Source: Rhodocyclaceae bacterium (GTDB lineage Bacteria; Pseudomonadota; Gammaproteobacteria; Burkholderiales; Rhodocyclaceae). From it: a DNA stretch of 33,174 nucleotides. Under the pieces are notes generated by a model. It saw only the letters and a program-made list of their open reading frames with translations. It was not told the origin of the DNA and did no database searches. The position numbers and the translations under genes were made by a program. Positions 1 to 6,521 of this stretch are shown here, piece by piece. How positions within the stretch are numbered: the first letter of the stretch is position 1; each line of letters begins with the position of its first letter. The stretch is from contig JANJTW010000113.1 in assembly GCA_024710925.1 (NCBI GenBank), positions 1 to 33,174 on the forward strand, read 5' to 3'.

Positions 1-908
1 AGCAGGCGCGCGGCGCGCATCTTGGCGATCTCGAGGTAGAAGTTCATGCCCACCGCCCAGAAGAACGACAGGCGACCGGCGAAGGTGTCGACGTCCATGC
101 CCGAGGCGACGCCGGTGCGCACGTACTCCATGCCGTCGGCCAGCGTGAAGGCCAGCTCGATCGCCTGGTTCGCCCCGGCTTCCTGGATGTGATAGCCGGA
201 GATCGAGATCGAGTTGAACTTCGGCATGTGCTGCGCCGTGTACCCGAAGATGTCGGCGATGATCTTCATCGACGGCTTCGGCGGGTAGATGTAGGTGTTG
301 CGGACCATGAACTCCTTGAGGATGTCGTTCTGGATGGTCCCCGACAGCTGCTCCTGCTTCACCCCTTGTTCTTCCGCAGCGACGATGTAGCCGGCGAGGA
401 TCGGCAGCACGGCGCCGTTCATCGTCATCGAGACGGAAATCTTGTCGAGCGGAATGCCGTCGAACAGGATCTTCATGTCCTCGACCGAATCGATCGCCAC
501 GCCGGCCTTGCCGACGTCGCCGACGACGCGCGGATTGTCCGAGTCGTAGCCGCGGTGCGTAGCCAGGTCGAAGGCCACCGAGACGCCCTGGCCGCCGGCG
601 GCGAGCGCCTTGCGGTAGAAGGCGTTGGAGGCTTCGGCGGTGGAGAAGCCGGCGTACTGGCGGATGGTCCACGGCTTGCCGGCGTACATCGTCGCCTGCG
701 GGCCGCGCAGGAAGGGCGCGAAGCCGGGCAGCGTATCGGCGTAGGGCAGCTCGGCGACGTCCTGCTTCGTATACAGCGGCTTGACGGCGATACCTTCCGG
801 GGTGACCCAGTTCAGGGCGTCGACGTTGCCGCCGGGCGCCGACTTGGCGGCGGCCTTCTGCCAGGCCTCAAGGTTGCTGGAATCGAAAAAACCGCTTTCG
901 CTGGACAT
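1..908 (-). CDS. scpA: Methylmalonyl-CoA mutase, N-terminal part (gene runs off the window)
   Basis: This is the adenosylcobalamin-dependent mutase that interconverts methylmalonyl-CoA and succinyl-CoA in the cytoplasm. About 302 residues are visible from ATG 908 leftwards; the gene continues beyond base 1, so the C-terminal B12-binding domain is not seen. Family landmarks in the substrate-binding barrel are [17 protein letters not shown], the [18 protein letters not shown] stretch and [17 protein letters not shown] Shine-Dalgarno sits 5 nt before the ATG. It is divergent from a GntR regulator across 178 bp, so local regulation is likely. The B12 requirement links it to the corrinoid operon further right. 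Family assignment is firm; whether it is a one-subunit or two-subunit enzyme cannot be told here. Confidence 0.95.
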   Translation of the reverse strand, partial: MSSESGFFDSSNLEAWQKAAAKSAPGGNVDALNWVTPEGIAVKPLYTKQDVAELPYADTLPGFAPFLRGPQATMYAGKPWTIRQYAGFSTAEASNAFYRKALAAGGQGVSVAFDLATHRGYDSDNPRVVGDVGKAGVAIDSVEDMKILFDGIPLDKISVSMTMNGAVLPILAGYIVAAEEQGVKQEQLSGTIQNDILKEFMVRNTYIYPPKPSMKIIADIFGYTAQHMPKFNSISISGYHIQEAGANQAIELAFTLADGMEYVRTGVASGMDVDTFAGRLSFFWAVGMNFYLEIAKMRAARL

Positions 909-1004
909 GGAAACCTCGCTTGGTTTGGACTCGCCGGCCGGACGGCCGCGGGTCGGAGATCATTATTGAAGCACTTGCCGGCCATGCTCGCGACATGCGG
1001 TCGC

Positions 1005-1040
1005 TTGACACCCCGGAAAATACTTTCAATAATACTTTAT
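1005..1040 (+). promoter_or_regulatory. Candidate promoter and operator region for the GntR gene
   Basis: TTGACA (1005-1010) and AATAAT (1028-1033) are separated by 17 bp, a good sigma70 match reading towards the GntR gene. Two copies of AATACTTT (1019-1026 and 1031-1038) lie 12 bp apart over the -10 region and could be a regulator site. A second TATAAT at 1075-1080 ends 6 bp before the GntR ATG and has no obvious -35; if used it would give a nearly leaderless mRNA. The promoter of the divergent mutase gene must share this interval. Confidence 0.5.
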
Positions 1041-1086
1041 CCATAATTATGAATGCAAGGTTCACCGTGCAGGGTATAATCCAGCC

Positions 1087-1782
1087 ATGAATCCCGCCCG
1101 TATCGCCCAGACCGCACTCTATCAGGAAGTCGCCGAACGCCTGCGCCAGCGCATCTTTTCGCACGAACTGCCCCCGGGTACCTGGATCGACGAGCAGGCG
1201 CTGGCCGTCGATTACGGCATCAGCCGCACGCCCTTGCGCGAGGCGCTGAAGGTGCTCGCCTCGGAGGGGCTGGTGACGCTGAAGCCGCGCCGCGGCTGCT
1301 ACGTCACCGAAATCTCCGAGCGCGACCTCGACGAGATCTTCCCGCTGATGGCCATGCTCGAAGGCCGTTGCGCCTTCGAGGCGACGCAGAAGGCCAAGGT
1401 CGACGACCTCGCCCGGCTGGAAGGCCTCCACGCGCAGCTCGAAAGGCACGCCGCCGCCGGCGACAAGGAAGGCTTCTTCGACGCCAACCAGGAATTCCAC
1501 CGCGCCGTGCAGGAACTGGCCGACAACCGCTGGCTGCTGCAGGTGATCCAGGACCTCAGGAAGGTGCTCAAGCTGACCCGCCTGCACTCGCTGTCGCTGG
1601 AGGGCCGGCTGCAGCAGTCGCTCGACGAGCACCGCGCGATCATGGCCGGCTTCAAGGCGCGCGACGCCGGCCGCGCCGAGAAGGCGATGCACGACCACCT
1701 GCTCTCCGGCCGCGAGGCGCTGGCACGCATCTACGCGAAGGAAGCCGCGGAAGGCGCGAAGAGCAGCGCCAAGGCCGCCTGA
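1087..1782 (+). CDS. GntR family transcriptional regulator, FCD (FadR-like) subfamily
   Basis: This is a 231-aa DNA-binding regulator. Residues 10-75 form the GntR winged helix (YGISRTPLREALKVLASEGL, then the wing LKPRRGCYV). Residues 80-215 form an all-helical FCD ligand domain with the expected acidic and histidine metal-site residues D132, H138, H182 and H204. FCD regulators usually bind small organic acids or acyl-CoA-related effectors. The gene lies between the mutase (divergent) and two acyl-CoA enzymes (downstream, 16-bp gap), so it probably controls this module. The effector is unknown. No clear Shine-Dalgarno precedes ATG 1087. Confidence 0.92.
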   Translation: MNPARIAQTALYQEVAERLRQRIFSHELPPGTWIDEQALAVDYGISRTPLREALKVLASEGLVTLKPRRGCYVTEISERDLDEIFPLMAMLEGRCAFEATQKAKVDDLARLEGLHAQLERHAAAGDKEGFFDANQEFHRAVQELADNRWLLQVIQDLRKVLKLTRLHSLSLEGRLQQSLDEHRAIMAGFKARDAGRAEKAMHDHLLSGREALARIYAKEAAEGAKSSAKAA

Positions 1783-1798
1783 GTCCGCTGCCCGCATC

Positions 1799-2578
1799 AT
1801 GTCCGGCAGCATCGAAACCTCGGTCGACGGCGGCGTCGCCACCGTCGCCATCGTCAATCCCGGCAAGCTGAACGCCGTCGACCTCGGCATGTGGCAGCAG
1901 CTGGCGGCGACGATGTCGGCGCTGGCCGCCGACGCCGCCGTGCGCTGCGTGATCCTGCGCGGCGCCGGCAGCGAGGCCTTCGCCGCCGGCGGCGACCTCG
2001 AGGAATTCCTCACCGCGCGCGACCCCGTCGACAAGGCCATGCACTACCACGGCTGCGTCGGCGAGGCGCTCGCCGCCATCGCCGACTGCCCGCAGCCGAC
2101 CGTCGCCATGATCCACGGTCCGTGCATCGGCGGCGGGCTGGAGATCGCCGGCCAGTGCGACCTGCGCATCGCCGGCGAATCGGCGAAGTTCGGCGCGCCG
2201 ATCAATCGCGTCGGCTTCTCGATGTATCCCGAGGAGATGGCCGGCCTGCTGCGCCTGGCCGGCCCCGCCGTCGTCCTCGAAATCCTGCTCGAAGGCCGCA
2301 TCCTGTCGTCCGCCGAAGCCCTGCAGAAGGGCCTGCTGACCCGCGTCGTGCCGGACGAACGGCTGGCCGACGAAGTCGCCGCCGCCGCTCGCCGCATCGG
2401 CGACGGCGCGCCGCTGGTCGCGCGCTGGCACAAGCAGTGGGCGCGCCGGCTGCAGGACGATGCGCCGCTCAGTGAGGACGAACTGCGCGCCTCGTTCGCC
2501 TTCCTCGCCACCGAAGACTACAAGGAAGGCCTCGCCGCTTTCCTCGAAAAGCGCAAGCCCGTGTTCAAGGGGCGCTGA
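1799..2578 (+). CDS. Enoyl-CoA hydratase/isomerase (crotonase) family protein, hydratase glutamate missing
   Basis: This 259-aa crotonase-fold protein acts on an acyl-CoA thioester. The oxyanion-hole segments are AFAAGGDLEE (60-69) and CIGGGLEIAG (109-118). E115 aligns with the first catalytic glutamate of enoyl-CoA hydratases (Glu144 of the rat enzyme). The second (rat Glu164, in FGQPE) is replaced: here the segment reads FGAPI, with Ile135. Crotonases lacking that glutamate are often isomerases, decarboxylases or hydrolases, for example the methylmalonyl-CoA decarboxylase YgfG. With methylmalonyl-CoA mutase and malonyl-CoA decarboxylase as neighbours, a methylmalonyl/malonyl-CoA role is plausible but inferred. 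The start follows the GntR stop by 16 bp; the next gene follows 42 bp later. Confidence 0.88.
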   Translation: MSGSIETSVDGGVATVAIVNPGKLNAVDLGMWQQLAATMSALAADAAVRCVILRGAGSEAFAAGGDLEEFLTARDPVDKAMHYHGCVGEALAAIADCPQPTVAMIHGPCIGGGLEIAGQCDLRIAGESAKFGAPINRVGFSMYPEEMAGLLRLAGPAVVLEILLEGRILSSAEALQKGLLTRVVPDERLADEVAAAARRIGDGAPLVARWHKQWARRLQDDAPLSEDELRASFAFLATEDYKEGLAAFLEKRKPVFKGR

Positions 2579-2620
2579 CGCCGACTCCGGCCGCGCGCCC
2601 CCCGTCCAGGAGACCCGCCC

Positions 2621-3940
2621 ATGCCGGATAGCAACCTCGTCAGCCGCGGCCTGCAGCGCCTGCGTTCCGCCATCGTCGATCCGCCGCCCGGCCTGCCGCC
2701 GCGCCGGCTGGCGCAGGTCCGCCAGCAGCTGCAGGAATGCGCCGACAGCCTCGGCGGCGAGGTGTCGACGCGGCAGCGCGCGGCGCGCCTGGCCGGAACC
2801 TACCTCGGCCTCGACGATGCCGGTCGCCGCGAATTCCTGCGCCTGATCGCCGTCGAGTTCGGCCCCGATCCGGCCGCCGTCGCCGCGGCGCACGCCGCCT
2901 ATCAGGCCGCCATCGGCAGCGACGGGCAGTGGGACGCCGAAGCCGGGCTGCGCCGCGCCGTGCGCTCGGCGCGCATCCGGATACTCACGCAGTTCAACGC
3001 CATCCCGCAGGGCGTCAAGTTCCTCGTCGACCTGCGTGCCGACCTGCTGCGCTACCTCGACAGCGAGCCGCAGCTGGCGGCGCTCGACCGCGAGCTGGAG
3101 GCGCGCCTCGGCGCCTGGTTCGACGTCGGCTTCCTCGAACTGCAACGCATCACGTGGAACTCGCCGGCGGCGCTGCTGGAAAAACTGATCCGCTACGAGG
3201 CGGTGCACGAGATCCGCTCGTGGGACGACCTGAAGAACCGCCTTGACTCCGACCGCCGGCTGTACGCCTTCTTCCACCCGCGCATGCCGCTGGAGCCGCT
3301 GATCTTCGTCGAGGTTGCGCTCACCGACCACCTCGCCGACAACGTGCAGCAGCTGCTCGACGTGAACGCGCCGGTGTTCGACGCGCAGCGCGCCGATACG
3401 GCGATCTTCTACTCGATCTCGAACACGCAGGACGGTCTGCGCGGGGTGTCCTTCGGCAACTTCCTGCTGAAGCGCGTCGTCGACGACCTGAAGCGCGACT
3501 TGCCGCGGCTGAAGACCTTCGCCACGCTGTCGCCGATGCCCGGGCTGGCGTCGTGGATACGAAAGAACCCCGGGGCGCTCGCCGACGCCGGCATCGCGCT
3601 CGACGCCGGGGCGCTCGCAACCGGCGAGTGGCGGAGCGACAAGGCGGCGCTGCGCGCCTTGCGCGACAAGCTGCCGCGGCTCGCCGCGCGCTACCTGCTG
3701 GAGGCCCGCCGCGACGGCAAGCCGTGGGACCCGGTGTCGCGCTTCCATCTCGGCAACGGTGCCCGCGTCGAGCAGATCGACTGGCTCGCCGACGTCAGCG
3801 ACAAGGGGCTGCGCCAGTCCTTCGGGATGATGGTGAACTACCTCTACGACCCGGACCAGATCGAGGCCAACGTCGAGGCCTTCGCGCGCGAGACGCGCAT
3901 CGCCGCGTCGGCGGCGGTGCGGCGGCTGGGCAAGCGCTGA
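2621..3940 (+). CDS. Malonyl-CoA decarboxylase
   Basis: The enzyme decarboxylates malonyl-CoA to acetyl-CoA plus CO2. The 439-aa protein has the two family parts: a helical N-terminal oligomerisation domain (about 1-165) and an acetyltransferase-like catalytic domain (about 166-439). Conserved blocks include FYSISNTQDGL (263-273), FGNFLLKRVV (278-287), ATLSPMPG (301-308) and FHLGNGA (375-381). S265 or S267 and H376 lie in the blocks that hold the family Ser-His catalytic pair; I have not fixed which serine. AGGAG (2608-2612) lies 8 nt before the ATG. It ends the GntR-headed transcript and converges on the TauE gene. No malonyl-CoA synthetase or malonate transporter is adjacent, so this is not a standard mat operon. 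Confidence 0.95.
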   Translation: MPDSNLVSRGLQRLRSAIVDPPPGLPPRRLAQVRQQLQECADSLGGEVSTRQRAARLAGTYLGLDDAGRREFLRLIAVEFGPDPAAVAAAHAAYQAAIGSDGQWDAEAGLRRAVRSARIRILTQFNAIPQGVKFLVDLRADLLRYLDSEPQLAALDRELEARLGAWFDVGFLELQRITWNSPAALLEKLIRYEAVHEIRSWDDLKNRLDSDRRLYAFFHPRMPLEPLIFVEVALTDHLADNVQQLLDVNAPVFDAQRADTAIFYSISNTQDGLRGVSFGNFLLKRVVDDLKRDLPRLKTFATLSPMPGLASWIRKNPGALADAGIALDAGALATGEWRSDKAALRALRDKLPRLAARYLLEARRDGKPWDPVSRFHLGNGARVEQIDWLADVSDKGLRQSFGMMVNYLYDPDQIEANVEAFARETRIAASAAVRRLGKR

Positions 3941-3947
3941 GCGCCGT

Positions 3948-4760
3948 TCAGCCCGTCTCGCCGCCGAACACGCTCCACAGCATCTTGGCGACGAGCAGCA
4001 CGAGCACGCCGGCGAAGACGCGCTTCAGCGTCGCCACCGGCAGGCGGTGGGCGAGCTTCGCGCCGAACGGCGCCGTCGCCATGCTCACCAGGACGACCAA
4101 CGCCAGCGCCGGCAGGTAGACGAAACCGAGCGAGCCGTCCGGCAGACCGGGGTGGTTCCAGCCATTGACCAGATAGCCGGCGGTGCCGGCGAGCGCGATC
4201 GGCAGGCCGATCGCCGCCGAGGTGCCGATGGCGTGCTGCGCCTTGACGTTGCACCAGGTCATGAACGGCACCGACATCGTGCCGCCGCCGATCGCCACCA
4301 GCGCCGAGATGCCGCCGATGCCGACGCCGACGGCGCTCATGCCGAGCGCGCCGGGCAGTTCGCGGTGCGGCTTCGGCTTGATGTTGAGCAGCATCTGCAC
4401 CGCCACGTACGACATGAAGGCGGCGAAGAAGAGGGCGAGTCCGGTAGCCGGCACCCGTGCGGCGAGGAAGGTGGCGCCGAAGGTGCCGAGCAGGATGCCC
4501 GGCGTGATGCCGCGCACGACCGTCCATAGCACGGCGCCGTGCGCATGGTGCGCGCGCAGCGAGGAGATCGACGTGAACACGATTGCCGCCATCGAGGTGC
4601 CGAGCGCGAGGTGCACCACCTCGCCCTTCGGGAAACCCTCGGCGATGAAGATCGTCGTCAGGATCGGCACCATGATGGCGCCGCCGCCGACACCGAGCAG
4701 CCCGGCCATGAAACCGGCGAAGGCGCCGAGCAGCAGATAGGCCCACCAGAATTCGCTCAC
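3948..4760 (-). CDS. TauE/SafE family membrane permease
   Basis: This is a 270-aa inner-membrane protein of the TauE/SafE family, whose members export or import sulfite, sulfoacetate or similar organosulfur anions. It has about eight hydrophobic segments and the repeated family motif GLLGVGGGAIMVPIL near the N-terminus, with the matching GISALVAIGGGTMSVPFMTW in the second half. The GTG start at 4760 is chosen because it overlaps the stop of the upstream EVE gene as GTGA, indicating translational coupling. A longer in-frame reading through the 6S RNA region is not credible. The substrate cannot be told from sequence. It converges on the malonyl-CoA decarboxylase gene 7 bp away. Confidence 0.88.
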   Translation of the reverse strand: MSEFWWAYLLLGAFAGFMAGLLGVGGGAIMVPILTTIFIAEGFPKGEVVHLALGTSMAAIVFTSISSLRAHHAHGAVLWTVVRGITPGILLGTFGATFLAARVPATGLALFFAAFMSYVAVQMLLNIKPKPHRELPGALGMSAVGVGIGGISALVAIGGGTMSVPFMTWCNVKAQHAIGTSAAIGLPIALAGTAGYLVNGWNHPGLPDGSLGFVYLPALALVVLVSMATAPFGAKLAHRLPVATLKRVFAGVLVLLVAKMLWSVFGGETG

Positions 4761-5209
4761 TTCAACAGCTCCAGGATGAAGTTCCATTCGTCCGCCGTCA
4801 CCGGCGTGATCGACAGCCGGCTGCCGCGCTGCAGCAGCGGCATGCCGGCCAGTTCGGGATGGCGGCGCAGCTCGGCCAGCGGCAGGAGCCGCGTCTTCCG
4901 CACGAAGCCCACGTCCACGCACAGCCAGCGCGGCTTGTCCGGCGTCGCCTTTGGATCGTAGTAGGGGCTCGCCGGGTCGAACTGCGTGGCGTCGGCGTGC
5001 GCCGGCGCGCAGATTTCGCAGAGGCCGGCGATGCCCGGCTCGGCGCAGCTCGAATGGTAGAAGAAGGCGCGCTCGCCGACCCGCATCGCATCGCGCATGA
5101 AATTGCGCGCCTGATAGTTGCGCACGCCGAACCACGGCGCCGTGCCGCGCGCCGCGAGATCGTCGATCGACACCTCGTCCGGTTCGGACTTCATCAGCCA
5201 GTACGCCAT
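4757..5209 (-). CDS. EVE domain-containing protein (thymocyte nuclear protein 1 type)
   Basis: This is a 150-aa single-domain EVE protein. EVE belongs to the PUA-like superfamily and is thought to read modified bases in DNA or RNA. The hallmark YWLMKSEP opens the protein (3-10), followed by WFGVRNYQARNFM, the FYHSSC strand and DPASPYYDPKA. The SD GGGGAGG (5212-5218) is well placed. The start lies only 18 bp from the terminator hairpin that follows the 6S RNA, so expression may depend on readthrough or on a promoter inside that RNA. The 3' end overlaps the TauE start. Confidence 0.92.
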   Translation of the reverse strand: MAYWLMKSEPDEVSIDDLAARGTAPWFGVRNYQARNFMRDAMRVGERAFFYHSSCAEPGIAGLCEICAPAHADATQFDPASPYYDPKATPDKPRWLCVDVGFVRKTRLLPLAELRRHPELAGMPLLQRGSRLSITPVTADEWNFILELLK

Positions 5210-5226
5210 CGCCTCCCCAAATGAAA

Positions 5227-5254
5227 ACAGCGCGGAAGAAATCTTCCGCGCTGT
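5227..5254 (-). terminator. Rho-independent terminator after the 6S RNA
   Basis: A perfect inverted repeat with 13-bp arms, ACAGCGCGGAAGA (5227-5239) and TCTTCCGCGCTGT (5242-5254), is followed on the minus strand by TTTC then ATTT. The two-base centre means the inner pairs must open to form the loop. On the plus strand it is followed by CTGTTTT, so it may also stop rightward transcripts. Confidence 0.8.
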
Positions 5255-5261
5255 CTGTTTT

Positions 5262-5440
5262 GGCCCCCGCCTGTGCCGTTAGGCCGGCATCCTGAACCTG
5301 GGTCCAGAGTGGCTGCTTTCCTTCCGCATCAGGCACACCCGACGAAGGGCGCGCACAACAGCGGGTCTTAGGTCCGCAACCGATGCCAATCAGCATTGGT
5401 TCAAGGAATGTATGGCCTTGACGAACACCGCAGGGGACGC
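5262..5440 (-). ncRNA. ssrS: 6S RNA
   Basis: 6S RNA mimics an open promoter and binds sigma70 RNA polymerase. Position is the first clue: it lies directly downstream of zapA on the same strand, the usual ssrS location in beta- and gammaproteobacteria. Structure supports it. CCTTGAACC (5398-5406) can pair with GGTTCAGG (5291-5298), GGCC (5414-5417) with GGCC (5282-5285), and the ends (GTCCCCTGCGGTG and CACAGGCGGGGGC) can form a closing stem. This leaves a large internal loop and a distal hairpin. CCUUGAACC also occurs in E. coli 6S RNA. Length about 179 nt is normal and a terminator follows. The exact ends are estimates. Confidence 0.78.
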
Positions 5441-5460
5441 TCTGCGGAGGCTGGCAACCG

Positions 5461-5476
5461 GGAACCCGAGGGTTCC
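5461..5476 (-). other. Small hairpin at the zapA stop / 6S leader
   Basis: GGAACCC-GA-GGGTTCC is a perfect 7-bp-arm inverted repeat that touches the zapA stop codon and lies 20 bp upstream of the presumed 6S 5' end. It could be an attenuator between zapA and the 6S RNA or a processing signal. No U-run follows. Confidence 0.45.
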
Positions 5477-5808
5477 TAGAACAGCTTGTCCTGCGGTGCG
5501 AGCACCACGTCGAGCTGTGCCTCCATGTCTGCGATTCTACGCCTGACGGCACCGAAATCAAGGCCGCCGACCGGCTCGCCGCCCTTCGCCTTCGCGCTCA
5601 GGAACTCGTGCGCGATGTTCAGCGCGGCCATGACGGCGATGCGCTCGGCGACATTGCTTTTCGTGCGGTCGGAGATCTCGTGCATCTTCTCGTCGACGTA
5701 GGAGACGGCGGTCAGCAGCGCCTCGCGTTCCTCGGGCGGGCAGGCGACGCGGTACTCCTTGCCGAGCAGCGTGATGTCGAGGTGATTCGGGGCGGTCGGG
5801 TCCATCAT
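5476..5808 (-). CDS. zapA: Cell division protein ZapA
   Basis: ZapA bundles FtsZ filaments at the division ring. The 110-aa protein has the family plan: an N-terminal globular part with LDITLLGKEYRVACPPEE (9-26), then YVDEKMHEI, then SNVAERIAVMAALNIAHEFL (51-70), then a C-terminal coiled coil. Two in-frame ATGs open it (MMDP); either could be used. It lies 10 bp after a coiled-coil gene and directly upstream of the 6S RNA, the standard arrangement in betaproteobacteria. Confidence 0.94.
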   Translation of the reverse strand: MMDPTAPNHLDITLLGKEYRVACPPEEREALLTAVSYVDEKMHEISDRTKSNVAERIAVMAALNIAHEFLSAKAKGGEPVGGLDFGAVRRRIADMEAQLDVVLAPQDKLF

Positions 5809-5818
5809 GCGCGTTCGT

Positions 5819-6019
5819 TCAGGCTTTCGCTTCGGGAATCTGCCCGACCAGGGATTCGAGATGTTCGCGCGCGTCGTTCATGCGTTCGACCAGTTGCCGC
5901 TTTTCCGCTTCGACCGCAGCGAGGCGTTGCTGCAACTCGCGGTTCTCGCTGCGCAGCGCATGGCACAAGCCCGCCACTTGGGCGATCTTGCTCTCGAGCG
6001 CATTCAATTCATTGACCAT
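5819..6019 (-). CDS. Small coiled-coil protein, ZapB-like (TIGR02449-type)
   Basis: This 66-aa protein is almost entirely a heptad-rich coiled coil (LNALESKIAQVAGL, then LRSENRELQQRLAAVEAE). It sits directly upstream of zapA, where betaproteobacteria commonly carry a ZapB-like division protein. A role in FtsZ-ring organisation is inferred from position and shape. ATG 6019 is preferred over an in-frame TTG at 6046, because a good promoter would start transcription at about 6020, leaving essentially no leader. Confidence 0.75.
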   Translation of the reverse strand: MVNELNALESKIAQVAGLCHALRSENRELQQRLAAVEAEKRQLVERMNDAREHLESLVGQIPEAKA

Positions 6020-6026
6020 GGCGGCA

Positions 6027-6056
6027 ACTATAGAAGTAAAAATCAAGTCAGGTCAA
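6027..6056 (-). promoter_or_regulatory. Promoter of the coiled-coil protein-zapA transcript
   Basis: On the minus strand TTGACC (6051-6056) and TATAGT (6027-6032) are separated by 18 bp. The expected start point (about 6020) coincides with ATG 6019, implying a leaderless mRNA. No Shine-Dalgarno is visible before that ATG. Confidence 0.6.
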
Positions 6057-6189
6057 GGAGTAAGAATGCATTTTGAATGTGAATTATGTTGCAGGCAAGC
6101 GGCCGCCCCTTCCTCCATACCGTTACGCACGGTACAATCCGCCACCCGTTTTGGCGCGGACCGAACTTCGGTTGGCGGCAGACGGACCG

Positions 6190-6380
6190 TGCAAGGTGCC
6201 GCGCGCAGATCCCTCTGCCGCGGTGAAACGGGAAAGCGGTGCGCGTGCAGACCCCTGCCACGCAATTCCGCTGCTGCCCCCGCAACGGTAAGCGAGAGAG
6301 TCGTGCCACAACGCCACTGGGCCGCCAGAAGCCCGGGAAGGCGGCACGACATGCCTCGCCAGCCCGGAGACCGGCCTTCG
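6190..6380 (+). promoter_or_regulatory. Cobalamin riboswitch (B12 element)
   Basis: The leader of btuB contains the conserved blocks of the cobalamin aptamer in order: GGTGCCGCGCGCAG near 6194, GTGAAACGGGAA (near 6223), GCTGCCCCCGCAACGGTAA (6278 on), the B12 box core CGCCACTGGGCC (near 6315), AGCCCGGGAAGGCGG, and AGCCCGGAGACCGGCC closing the element (6361-6376). It binds adenosylcobalamin or another corrinoid and lowers expression of the downstream genes. It stands before a run of seven same-strand genes with short gaps or overlaps, so it probably governs the whole corrinoid operon. A weak TACAAT (6133-6138) upstream may be the -10 box. Boundaries are approximate. Confidence 0.95.
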
Positions 6381-6402
6381 CACGACTAGCGGAAATGCTG
6401 CG

Positions 6403-6519
6403 GGGAGGCGGCTATTGAATGCTATGGGCGCCTCCTGCCCACGCCATTCGTCCATCCCCGAAGCATTTCATTCGAAGATCTTGCCGGTAGCGGGGACGCT
6501 CGCCGGCGTTCAGGGGATG
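6403..6519 (+). promoter_or_regulatory. Predicted expression platform of the cobalamin riboswitch
   Basis: After the aptamer, GGAGGCG (6404-6410) pairs perfectly with CGCCTCC (6429-6435). Further on, CATCCCC (6453-6459) is complementary to GGGGATG (6513-6519), which holds the btuB Shine-Dalgarno AGGGGA. The overlapping TCCCCG (6455-6460) is also complementary to CGGGGA at 6491-6496 and at 6401-6406. These pairings exclude each other. No U-run terminator is visible, so control of translation initiation is more likely than termination. The pairings were found by eye and are not energy-computed. Confidence 0.5.
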
Positions 6520-6521
6520 TC

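Noticed and set aside
868-2040. 390-aa minus-strand frame linking the mutase start with the GntR region
   Set aside because: It is out of frame with the mutase and antisense to GntR; the mutase itself starts at 908 with a Shine-Dalgarno.
3948-5561. Single 537-aa protein covering TauE, EVE antiframe and the 6S region
   Set aside because: The TauE family part begins at GTG 4760, which overlaps the EVE stop. The upstream extension runs through the terminator and 6S RNA and has no protein character.
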